A DNA stretch of 12,500 nt from Acropora yongei (lineage: Eukaryota; Cnidaria; Anthozoa; Scleractinia; Acroporidae), in NCBI GenBank assembly GCA_014634225.1, contig BLFN01000231.1, positions 1,747,971 to 1,760,470 on the forward strand, written 5' to 3'. Positions within the stretch are counted from its first letter, which is position 1. Each line of letters opens with the position of its first letter. A model generated the notes under the pieces. The model searched no databases and was not told where the DNA came from. It saw only the letters and a program-made list of their open reading frames with translations. Below are positions 1-8,792 of the stretch, one piece after another. Position numbers and translations under genes: made by a program.

Positions 1-674
1 AATCCCTTTGAATAAGCTACGTGCTTAACTAAAATCATTGCTTAGCACAAATCTTTCCTTTGCATCTCTGAAAAGGATTCTGTGCTTTTGATTACAATTT
101 TCTAGAAATGTTCAGCTGTACTTGATTTCCACCTCTTTACAGAGAATACTAAGACATTTCATAAATAATAATATTAAAGGCCCTGAACTGAAACTGAATC
201 ATGAAGAAACCAAAGCACAGCAGTGGCTTCCAGCAAGGTTATATATATACTGTATATATTCATCATGAAAAGCAACACATAGTGATGTCACTGTTTGTGG
301 AAAACGAACTGACTGCCATGAAATGAGCAAGAATTTATCTAAGATTGCACACTTGTTTTTTTTTTCATTGACTTGTATGGTTCTTCCCTACATCCTTTCC
401 TCATCACAAATACAGGTGCTTCAACACCTGCACTACTTTCAATTTGACATTGAAAAAAGGTAAGAGGCTTTTCTGAACAGGAAGCATTGAATTTATAATA
501 CCATTGATTTATCTGAAATAGCTTTGGGTCATATGCTTGATTAGTTAACTGCAGTTCTTTAGATCATCTAAACTTCTTGCTGTTCAAATTTAAACACCGA
601 GCTTGATAAATTATGCAATTTCTTGGCTGCTGCGTTCCTTGAACACTCAGTAAAACAATCATTATTATCACTTT
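1..674. other. AT-rich non-coding stretch
   Basis: No convincing gene is visible. The stretch holds a T-run near 354-366, a short alternating TA palindrome at about 238-262, and a 6-bp inverted repeat (caggtg at 413-418 and cacctg at 425-430). One acceptor/donor pair frames 44 bases (416-459, plus strand): a pyrimidine-rich tract ending in acag precedes it and AAAAAG|GTAAGAG follows it. Two of its three frames are open, but this is too short to separate from chance. Otherwise I see nothing. Confidence 0.6.
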
Positions 675-957
675 GTCGGGCATTGTGGAACATTTTGCGG
701 GCTAAAATGGAGAATTTGGCTGGCTAAAATGTATTTTAGCCCGCTGAAATAAACCACTAAAAAATGAGAGTCAAATAATCGTACGATCTAAGCAGCCGAT
801 CATAATCGAGAAGCCATTTCAAAGTTTGTTGACGTTTTCTCAAAGCGCTGGTGAAAAAAATTTTCTTCAGAGTGTTTTGTTGTCATTTTTTTCAGTTTTT
901 ATTTTCTCAATGCCCTCCTAGCGGCTCGGGCTAAAATGAGTGAGTCGGGCCCAAAAC
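675..957. repeat. cluster of GGGCTAAAATG motifs with a short inverted repeat
   Basis: The 12-mer gcgggctaaaat (697-708) is mirrored by attttagcccgc (733-744), so the segment can form a 12-bp stem. A further ggctaaaat lies in the loop at 722-730. A direct copy, cgggctaaaatgag, recurs at 927-940 and a weaker one, cgggcccaaaac, at 946-957. These GC-containing words stand out from the AT-rich surroundings. They may be the remains of a small dispersed element, but I cannot define its ends and see no target-site duplication. Confidence 0.45.
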
Positions 958-2088
958 ATATTTATGCCTGCGAACATAAACTCTATGCATTTGCTATTAT
1001 ATTAATAATCACTGAGAATTGACCTGTGAAGTGTGATTGATTGACTGGGTCTATAAAGTCGATCATGCTGTTCATTTCAACTTCCATTCAAATCTCAACT
1101 TTAATATTTGGAATCTTGTGCACTAGATTGCTGCCTTGCACAATAATTTTTAAATTATAGTTACTGCCTATATTAATAAGATTTTTGTTAACAGTATTCA
1201 TGACAAACTTCAAATGAAACCTTTCAACTTGCAAATAATTATGTATAAAAAAATGATCTTTCCAACAAAAAAAAAATAGAGTACTATTTGACACTTTAAA
1301 TTTCACAAATTCAACAAAAACAAATAACATCCAATGAAACTTAATTTGTGTCTATTCTGTGTGATTTGAGCACAGAATTGCAAAAACAACTGCCATTTCA
1401 AGACATTTCTTACTTCAAGTAATTTTGTATCTTCTGTCTACTTGTTCAATGCCTATCTGCAGGTGCTATAGATTTTCCAGGCAAAGTCATTAAGTACCAG
1501 TATAGTGATTATCACTCTTGGAGCTTGTATAAACCCACGGTTTCTAATTATCCCAAAAAACCCTGACATTCCTAAATTTTGGTGCAACTGTTTTGTTTAA
1601 AATTCACTCTTTCAGTTTTTTAATTTAATTTTTCCTTTGCATCTCTTTGAAAAGTTAACTATCCATTTTGCACAAACAATGACAACAAGAGTATACATGG
1701 CTCTCTTTTATGGCTGAGTTCAAACTTTGTTCTGGCAAATGGCTAGATCCAAACTGACAAATCCACCACATTTCTTCAAAAAGCCAACAGCTTTCCTCCT
1801 GACAGAAGGCAATGTACACTTAAATCAGTAACAAAGCCCATCTTACTGAAAAATGTTTTAAAATAATGAAAAAGGCCTTTCTCCAATTTAAACTTATCAC
1901 AAGAGGAAAATATAACAAAGATTATTAACACTCTCTTCACAGAAAAAATTCATTCATATCCTGAGATTAATTATTTCATTTGATTGTCATAAAACACATT
2001 GTCACAAGACTCAGATGAAGTTTTCAAGTCTACAATTTAAGTTATCCATTTCCGTAGTAACAAATTAAAATATTAAAGCCATAGAAAA
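958..2088. other. AT-rich non-coding stretch
   Basis: Only short open frames occur on either strand. The longest, about 80 codons on the minus strand at 1088-1330, is biased to F, N, I and K and carries no motif I recognise. This is what AT-rich DNA gives by chance. There is no repeat, RNA gene or regulatory structure I can support, so it is most simply intergenic or intronic sequence. Confidence 0.6.
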
Positions 2089-2249
2089 CGTTTTCTGTTT
2101 GCATAGCCTGAAATAAACGCTGGAGGGGTTGGGAGAATTTGACAGTTATGCAAACCCTTGACTTTGTCTTACGTTTGCATAACTGTCTCGAATTCTCCCA
2201 ACCCCTCGAGTGTATAAATTATATTAAGCTATGCAAACACAGGAAAAAG
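2089..2249. mobile_element. MITE-like foldback element with nested inverted arms
   Basis: Inner arms at 2120-2155 and 2173-2210 are near-perfect reverse complements around a 17-base loop. Each contains the word ggggttgggagaatt and ends at gttatgcaaac, with a 2-base insertion in the right arm. A second, outer pair extends the fold: ttttctgtttgcatag (about 2091-2106) pairs with ctatgcaaacacaggaaaa (about 2230-2248). The inner and outer arms are separated by unpaired AT-rich segments of unequal length. The result is about 160 bp of nearly continuous hairpin with no coding capacity, the form expected of a miniature inverted-repeat transposable element. No clear target-site duplication was found, so the family is not assigned. 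The heptamer atgcaaa or its complement occurs four times, at the base and tip of each arm. Confidence 0.8.
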
Positions 2250-2947
2250 TTTACTATTGGTTTTATAAAAATAACTTCCTCTAAAAACTACAATGTGGGA
2301 GAAGATAAATTCATTTTACTGATCAAAATGTATCTTCCGACAACATTAATTTGACAAATTATGGCATTTCTCAACTGACCAATCCAAACTTACAATTGAA
2401 AATCTGGTGATCGGTGATGTGGTGTGTTCACAACTCGTTTTGGTTTCAGATATCCAACAAGGACCAAATTGAAATTTGGAAAATCTTTGTTGATTTCTTA
2501 ATTTCAGTTTCAAAGATTTGACAGCCTCTCACCCAATCAGAGCATGTGTACTATCTTAGTTATTTTAAAATTAAATATTCTTGAAAACTTAGTACAAAAT
2601 TCAATGAGGAGAATTAAGACAAACTAACTATGGGTATTAAATCTACTACTCTGATCACTGCTTGGATTTTAAAAGCAAGGACACTTTCTTACGAAAATGC
2701 ACACTCCAGTGGCTTGCTCTTTCCCTGTAGGTCATTTTCTGCACAACAATTAAGCCGAACAACAACACGGTACAGTATTGCAACACCTCATTTTTTTTAG
2801 TTTTTCCCTCGAAGAAGGTGACACAGTGATTAAATTGCATCAGAGACTAAAACTATATTGTTAAAGATCTACTAGTACATGTGACATCCCGTACTGCCCA
2901 GCCAAATGAAAGGGAAGTAAGTATTATATAAGTACATATCTGCAGTT
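2250..2947. other. AT-rich non-coding stretch
   Basis: No gene is supported. A 61-codon minus-strand frame at 2655-2840 has no recognisable motif. Around 2897-2912, gcccag precedes a short purine-rich segment followed by gtaagtat, which resembles an acceptor and donor but would frame only a 15-base exon. I do not call it. Otherwise I see nothing. Confidence 0.55.
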
Positions 2948-3004
2948 GTACAGTTATGTTATGGCTATAGTACAGTTATGTTATGGCTATAGTACAGTTA
3001 TGTA
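2948..3004. repeat. 22-bp tandem repeat, about 2.6 copies
   Basis: Two exact copies of a 22-bp unit beginning gtacagttatgttatgg lie at 2948-2969 and 2970-2991. A partial third copy (gtacagttatgta) follows at 2992-3004. The identity of the two complete units suggests a recent duplication by slippage. No function is implied. Confidence 0.9.
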
Positions 3005-5827
3005 TAGTTTGATTAAAAGCCTGGAAACAAATTATTACATATACCAACTGAACAACATTAAATTATGCAATGCAATTATGTTGAGGCAATAAAATTAAAT
3101 TTCGTACTTTGACTTTTTTTTTTTTTAGATTATCTTAACAACCACCACTTTTGTTTTTACTTTTTCAATTACAGATTCTTCAGCTGGTTTTTAAGGCACC
3201 TAAAGTAGACACTACACTTTAAAGGAAATTGCAGCCAGATACACTAACACTAACTTAGTAATAAAAATTATAAGACAATCCCATTAAACTGCATGAAATA
3301 ATTTCCACCTCTGAACTATTCTGGTAACATGCAAATGAACTGTGTTTTATCCCCTGACATACTGTTTTTCAAATTCTTGTACGAGAATGCAACGTAAATT
3401 GTGACCTTCAGAAGTGATGTCTTTTAGAAGAAACTAACTCAAGTCACCATCATAGATTTTATCATCCTATGGCAGACATGGATGGTGTTTGTTGTTACAA
3501 TGTACCTGCACATTTTCAAGAAAGCAATGGAATTTTCCTGGATGAGTTGGCTTCAAGAATAAATAGTATTCTAAACATAATCTTGAGAAAGTTTGTCTAG
3601 GTGGACATTCCATCTGGATCCTATAATAATTCAATACTTTTCTTACTTCCAAATTCATACAAGAAAGCCAAAATGGCAGTCTATTTTAGACCAGCTTATG
3701 ATTGCATACCTAACTTTCACCTACTGGGATTTTTTGGTGATGTGGAAAAAATGTTCATTGACTTCACACCCTTCTGAAGCCTACGTGACATTTGTTATAT
3801 AATTGAAGCAGGATCCATTTTGCTTTTCGTTGAATCTGACATGCTTGACCTTTGAACGAAAGCTTGCTCTAGTAAAAAATAGCTAGCTCGATTGCAATTG
3901 ATTATATAATGATCTATTGAGTTACAGTTATTTCGTTGTTGTTGTTGTTGTTGTCACTGCACGGAATACAAAAGATATTTTGCATCCATTGTGCAAAACC
4001 GAATCATTTTATAATTTAATGAAAAGTGACACATAAGAAGTGTTTGCCTTTTGTGCCTAGTATGGCATAGGAAATATGTAACGTACAGGAGTATGTATGT
4101 AAAAGCTACAATAAATAATTATTATGTTACTTTGACTGACATGTTACTGGATTGCGTTTGTGCTCTTTAAAAACACTACCACCATATTTTAAAGTGAGAA
4201 TACTAATACATAGGGTGCCTTTCCCTTGCTGCATTCATGACAAAGCAAACATTAAGCAGCATGTGATAACTTGTATGTAAAAAATTCAGAGAAAACAAAT
4301 TTCCTTTGTTCTTTAAGCTTATGTTTCTGATCATTATGAATTTACTCTGTGTCAAAAGTTAATGGTGCTTCCTCCTGACATTCCATAAATAGATATTTTA
4401 AAACTATGAATATTTTAAATAGTGTTAAGTATGTATATAGCTATATGATTTTCAAATACCATTGTTTTGATATAGTCTTGAATTCAACTATCAAGACTTC
4501 TTTGGTAAATTAAAATGGTAGTAATCTGATTAATAATTATTGCTGCCAAATTTCTCACTGAGTAATAAAGTTGCAATGTAAGATAAATTTTGGATTATGA
4601 TTTGCTTAGGTGTATGTGTGCCTTTATTATTAATTCATGATTATATGTATGTCACAAAGAGCTGCCTACTTGTTTGAATTTTTTTTTCAAGACTTGATGG
4701 TGATGTCCTATAGATTGATAATCATTCAACTAGTATTTTTTTTATTAAAGTAAGAAAATTTACCATTTTATGTATATCACATGTCCATATTCAAGCCAAA
4801 CAAAATTGCTGTTGTTGTTAATGATGAATTTCTTTTAAGTTGCTGGGTTATTTTCTTTGATAAACTAAAAATTGGACTACTCTTAGATCATACAAAAATT
4901 CATGAAAACACACCAATGAGCATAAAAAACAATTTGGTCAAGCTGGTCATTTTGTCCTGGCTACTTCAATTTTTAAATAAAATTGAATTACAACATTAAA
5001 AAATTATTATTGTTACAGCAAAATAGGGGAGAAAAAACGATTATGTCACTCAATAAAGCAAGATCAAGAAGCTATGTACATTTTTTTTGACAACAATTAT
5101 TATTATTTAATCCAATTTAAGTCAATTAAGGATTGGATTATTTCATCATTGACATTTATTTTTATTCACAAAGAGAAAATTGGCAAATTGAAAAGTTAAT
5201 CTATAAGTGTAGTTAAATCTAAAGAAGTATAAAAGAACAAAAGAGAAAATGAACCAAAGGATGTCTCAAAGAACTTTCAAATGACAACTCCATTGAGCAG
5301 GTATTCATGGGATTTCTCACTACTCTATTTTAGAAATGAACATTTTTTTCAAACTTGCTCCATGGTTCAGATAAATAAACATTGTCAAGAAAAGTTGTTG
5401 TTTTATGTTATCTTCAATTACATATGCAGTTGTGATAGCTACATCATTGAGAAATGAAAGGCTATTATTTTAAAAAGGACTGAAAACCTTGACCTTATCA
5501 ATGAATCCTACAGTACTTCCACACAAAAGAGGGTTGCATAAATTAACCTAATATATAAAAACCTATTAATTTTTCCCCACACAAACAGCATTTGGAATCA
5601 AAACATGATTTAGAAAATTTCAATCTCAAGGTATAAACCATAATAATACAAAGGGGAAGCATTTTACAAAAAATGACTTGTACACTTTAATTCAGACTGA
5701 CACGTGTAGCATCTGTATTTGTCACTATTAGAAAACCTTGTTTACTTCACAACTTAAGGAAAACTACCATGCACACAGCATGGTAAAAGGCATACCACAG
5801 AACATTGAAAAAATAGAGAAAACTTAA
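3005..5827. other. long AT-rich stretch without a supported gene
   Basis: Almost 3 kb with only short scattered frames. The most exon-like piece is on the minus strand at 3506-3620: acceptor ttattatag, 115 bases with one open frame, donor CAG|GTACAT. Only about a third of its codons begin with a purine, which argues against real coding. A 72-codon plus-strand frame at 4781-4999 has no motif I recognise. Poly-T runs at about 3113-3126 and 4678-4688 and a (GTT)6 tract are the only low-complexity features seen. Confidence 0.5.
3935..3954. repeat. (GTT)6 microsatellite
   Basis: Six uninterrupted GTT triplets followed by GT. This is a simple-sequence repeat with no coding context. Confidence 0.9.
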
Positions 5828-6043
5828 ACTGAACAAAGATTTCAAGCATGTTTCACTGCTCAATGAAAACTATCACACACAAAAAAGTATTAATGTCAAT
5901 GCAATTCCCCTAGGACCAAAAGCCTACTAAAAATATAGCTATTAAACTTGAACAGGAATTTGAAGTAAGTCTCAAATCGCTCCATGAAAACCAACAAACC
6001 TATAGTTCACAGAATTTATTTCTCTTGGACCAAAAGTCTACTA
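5828..6043. repeat. diverged tandem duplication, period about 118 bp
   Basis: Two copies can be aligned by eye, at 5828-5929 and 5946-6043. Both begin near an actgaac/acttgaac word and pass through a trtcaa...tcaatgaaaac / ctcaaa...tccatgaaaac segment. Both end with the close match ggaccaaaagcctacta / ggaccaaaagtctacta. Identity is high at the ends and poor in the middle, so this is an old duplication or two adjacent copies of a degraded repeat. The word tcttggac recurs once more just downstream at 6073-6080. Confidence 0.55.
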
Positions 6044-6074
6044 TCAAACAATGCAAAAGGAAAGAAAACATCTC

Positions 6075-6094
6075 TTGGACAATAATTTGTCCAA
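6075..6094. repeat. perfect 8-bp hairpin
   Basis: ttggacaa and ttgtccaa flank a 4-base loop. It reuses the ttggac word found at the end of the adjacent 118-bp duplication, and could be a chance palindrome or the tip of an older inverted repeat. Confidence 0.4.
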
Positions 6095-6332
6095 TAGCAA
6101 TTCTTTTTAGATCAAAACTAAATTATATAATAATTTCTACTAACTCTCACCTTGGACGAACAATAATTATTTAATTCTCTCAGTCTTGGCCTCATTCCTC
6201 ATCTCTCACTTATTTTACTCTTTCAATGATTCACTTTGACTCTGACCTGAAAATTAAATCAACAAAGGAACATTAATATCAATAAAAAATAAACCATTAA
6301 ATAATATTAACCTTTAATATGTATTCATTAAT

Positions 6333-6495
6333 AATAGACCAATTTCGATATAATTATTAAAATTCAGCCTAACACAATAGTCCTCAGCACGAGGCTCTGG
6401 GAATAAACCCCACAAACTCTGTATTTATTCCCCACAGCCTCGTGCTGAGGTCTATTGTTTTAGGCTGAATTTTAATATATCGAAATTGGTCTATT
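6333..6495. mobile_element. MITE with inverted arms of over 70 bp
   Basis: The left arm (6333-6407) and right arm (6424-6495) are reverse complements over almost their full length around a 16-base loop. Landmarks in order from each end are aatagaccaatttcgatata, ttaaaattcagcctaa, then cctcagcacgaggct and ggaataaa. I count about four substitutions, one single-base difference in a G run, and a 4-5-base insertion in the left arm. The element is 163 bp with no coding capacity. The near-identity of the arms shows that it is a relatively young or structurally constrained copy. No target-site duplication is clear, so I do not assign a superfamily. If transcribed it would form a long, almost perfect double-stranded stem, a plausible small-RNA source (inference only). 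Confidence 0.88.
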
Positions 6496-6878
6496 GACTT
6501 GTGAGAGATCATAAAAAACGAATATAAATCACTGGCCAAGTTCTGCTGTGTGCCTTCAAATAGCAGACAGCAATAAATACATTAACTTTTTATTTAAATA
6601 GCAACTAAGTTTCAATTCCCAAGACCTAATTTCATTTTAAAAGTTCTCACCTTTCATTTGCTTTCATTTTAACCAATCCTAAGAGAGAAAAAACATCAAT
6701 TTAGCACTAAAATGATGACCTTACCTAGAATACTTGGAATTTTTAAATCTGATGGCAGAAAAGCACAGAAAACTGGAGGTAGGTGGAGAGTGCATCTGTG
6801 AACTATACTCTCCCTGAGAGCGAACACATTGCTTACCAAATACTAATCACTGATTTGTTAATAAGATAATAATTATTA
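6496..6878. other. AT-rich non-coding stretch
   Basis: No gene is supported. A 24-base minus-strand segment (6725-6748) sits between a pyrimidine-rich acceptor (…ttttctgccatcag) and a consensus donor (CTAG|GTAAGG) and is open in two frames. It could be a microexon, but nothing else supports it. The remainder shows nothing. Confidence 0.5.
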
Positions 6879-7039
6879 TTCTTATGGCCTTAGTCAAACC
6901 TCTTGCTGAAATTTTTAGTGCAAAGTGTATGCAGTCCAAGTCTTGCAACTTAGCAATAAAAATAGTTATCTTTTGAAGACATTGACAGAAGGAATAAAGG
7001 GCCGGCGGCAAAAAACTCTTGAACACCATGAGTTTTCAT
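6879..7039 (-). pseudogene. possible decayed coding fragment, zinc-finger-like
   Basis: Reading the minus strand from 7039 gives an open segment of 29 residues that includes THGVQEFFAAGPLF and ends SKDNYFYC, then a stop at 6950-6952. The same frame continues as VARLGLHTL…NFSKRF before another stop. The ending resembles the start of Cys-rich modules (…YFYCxxC…) that I associate with transposon-related proteins in cnidarians and fish. The second cysteine is absent and the frame is broken at least once, so this would be a relic rather than a gene. A different frame on the same strand runs open for 60 codons (6847-7029) but has no motif. The resemblance comes from memory of the family, not a search, and is weak. 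Confidence 0.2.
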
Positions 7040-7869
7040 CCTTGCTGTACACGGAATATGAATAGTACCATGTTCAGCACAGAAAGAAGCCATTGAAAAA
7101 AACATGATGCTGTACAGGGGCTAGATAATTCTATGGAAAAATTTTACAGTGTTGAGGGGCAATGATACAGTGAGATGCCTTTCTTGCAAGTTCTCATGAC
7201 CCATTCACATGGTAGAAAGATCATTGTCAAAACTTATAAGCAACTTTGCAGAGAAATTGAGATTCCATGTCATTTAGAATTCAGTTTCTTGAGTAAAGGA
7301 AAGAACTGAAGGACCAGATTCACAGCACCAAACTATCCATGCATTTACAAAGTCCCAAAAGGGATGGTCTGGTAGATGAGCCACATCCTGATTTAAAGCT
7401 CAAAATTTAAAAAATGAATCTGCAGCTTATACATACTTGAGTATTTTCACCATATACAGTAGTCTACACATGTCAGCGCTGTAAACAACTAACAGGCAGG
7501 TGCTGGTCAAAACACATTTTTGCTGAGAGTCATCACTTGTTTTTGGCCAGTCAAATTTTAAGTCAATTCTCATGATAATGAACCAAAATTGCACAGTAAT
7601 CCGGTGATAGCTAAAAGACAACTGAATCTAAGTCGGTTTGGCAATAAAAATTACCAGTTACTAGTGTTACCACTCAATCTTTGCTTTTTGCAACAAATGC
7701 TACATGGAGAATTCTCAGTGCAGCAAGATTATTCTTCTTGAGGATGCCCTCCAATTATTCAAATAATAACTTTACTTAAGAGTCAATATCTTGGTATCTA
7801 CAGATTAAAACTGTTCATTTGTGAAAAGAATGAAAATGGAAGGTAATAATGTGAACTAATGATTTTTTT
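7040..7869. other. AT-rich non-coding stretch
   Basis: No gene is supported. A plus-strand segment of 39 bases (7804-7842) lies between ctacag and gtaataat and is open in one frame. This is weak evidence for an exon. A 64-codon minus-strand frame at 7427-7621 has no recognisable motif. Otherwise I see nothing. Confidence 0.5.
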
Positions 7870-8095
7870 CACCTTGAATAATCCCTATTATTTCAGGGTC
7901 TTAAAGGGTATTTTCAGGATTTGGGATTTGACTAGAATAAAATAATTATGGTGTAGGAATATTGAAGGGATCCAGCCTGATTTGACTGTTCCCTGAGAAG
8001 CGGGACTTGCCAACAATATTGGGCATGGGATGCGGGATGTATGTTTGCGCGTCTGTCGGGAATGCCGGAAACCGTCACGACCCACCAGTTCTAGC
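7870..8095. repeat. GC-richer patch, probable dispersed-repeat fragment
   Basis: Between about 7960 and 8095 the base composition shifts away from AT and a GGGATGC/CGGGA word recurs: agcgggac near 8000, gggatgcgggat at 8027-8038, and cgggaatgccgga at 8057-8069. The last is echoed by cgggaatgcagga at 8622-8634. The overlapping 65-codon minus-strand frame (7888-8085) looks like translation of the repeat, not a protein. I infer a fragment of an interspersed repeat. Its boundaries are not defined by any terminal structure I can see. Confidence 0.4.
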
Positions 8096-8351
8096 GGCCA
8101 AAGTGAATCAACCAGGTGTGTGCTAAGTGATGTCTCCCTTCAAACCAAACACCCTATGGAGTGTCTGGTTAATAAATCTTAATGTTTAACTGTCAGAGAG
8201 TATTTTCTTTCAATCAGATGCCAGAAAAGTGCATGTGTTGTCAAAATATACCAGTTTACCAGTTATTGACTCGATATATTGCTTAATTAAGCTCTTCAGT
8301 CTCTTTGGCAGCCTCACTTTCATTATAATCTTGAGGGGATTTTTTGAGCAG

Positions 8352-8526
8352 AGACACTAGATTGGACCAAGATATGGCAAATAGTGATGCCAGCTCTCTC
8401 AATACTGAGTTAGAAGAAGCTATTAATTTTCTTTTTGCAGAAGCCTTTAAAAACATGCATAAACTCCAAATATCAATCGAAAGGATCAACCTACATCTCA
8501 CATTTGTTAGCTTTTGCAGAAATTAG
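8352..8526 (+). CDS. candidate terminal exon of an unrecognised gene (low confidence)
   Basis: This is the most coding-like short segment in the window. A short T-rich acceptor (attttttgagcag) precedes an open frame that runs to a TAG at 8524-8526, and an AATAAA lies at 8573-8578, 47 bases beyond. The translation includes LDQDMANSDASSLNTELEEA followed by an apparent amphipathic helix (INFLFAEAFKNMHKLQ). About two-thirds of its codons begin with a purine, as in real coding DNA. An ATG at 8374 could start a 50-residue peptide instead. The opposite strand is also open over 8283-8501 in a different register, ending …ESEAAKETEELN, but with weaker codon bias. I do not recognise either protein. It could be a last exon, a retrocopy fragment, or chance. 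Confidence 0.25.
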
Positions 8527-8607
8527 ATTTTAATGTATTTTTCTGGAAAAGAAAAACTGGATTTGTGAAACTAATAAAAAACCTGGGGAATTCTTGCTGT
8601 CATCATC

Positions 8608-8720
8608 TGGCAAAAAAGGGGCGGGAATGCAGGATCAGGACCCCACTTGCAGACCCTGTTATTTATTCCAGTTTCTTTTGTCTTTGTAAATCCAAAAGGA
8701 CCCCATTCTCATCAGACTCT
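8608..8720. repeat. possible second fragment of the GGGAATGC dispersed repeat
   Basis: A GC-richer island in AT-rich DNA contains cgggaatgcaggatcaggac, matching the cgggaatgccgga word at 8057-8069. It then shows the spaced words ggaccccact and ggaccccattc. It may belong to the same interspersed family as 7870-8095. The similarity is short and the boundaries are unknown. Confidence 0.3.
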
Positions 8721-8787
8721 TGTGTAATATACCCTATTTATAGTCAATCCAGTTCGTGTAAATGCAACATCATCCAACTACAAATCC

Positions 8788-8792
8788 CTATG
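8788..8792. repeat. target-site duplication, left copy (CTATG)
   Basis: These five bases lie immediately outside the left CAGCGCTCCA terminus. The same five bases lie immediately outside the right terminus (9936-9940). Confidence 0.65.

Noticed and set aside
2139..2354. 71-codon plus-strand frame
   Set aside because: It begins inside the arm of the foldback element and has no motif. The open frame reflects the repeat.
3506..3620. 115-base minus-strand exon with acceptor ttattatag and donor CAG|GTACAT
   Set aside because: The splice-like flanks are good, but only about a third of codons begin with a purine and the protein is unrecognised. It is also not compatible with a single gene model with other candidates. 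Noted, but not called.
4781..4999. 72-codon plus-strand frame
   Set aside because: An AT-rich composition frame with no motif, no splice support and ordinary length for chance.
6725..6748. 24-base minus-strand microexon between a strong acceptor and donor
   Set aside because: Too short to judge by content and no adjoining exon was found. Chance pairs of this quality are expected in 12.5 kb.
7804..7842. 39-base plus-strand exon candidate between ctacag and gtaataat
   Set aside because: The donor is weak, one frame is stopped, and no neighbouring exon or recognisable peptide was found.
7888..8085. 65-codon minus-strand frame
   Set aside because: It coincides with the GC-richer repeat-like patch; the peptide shows no domain.
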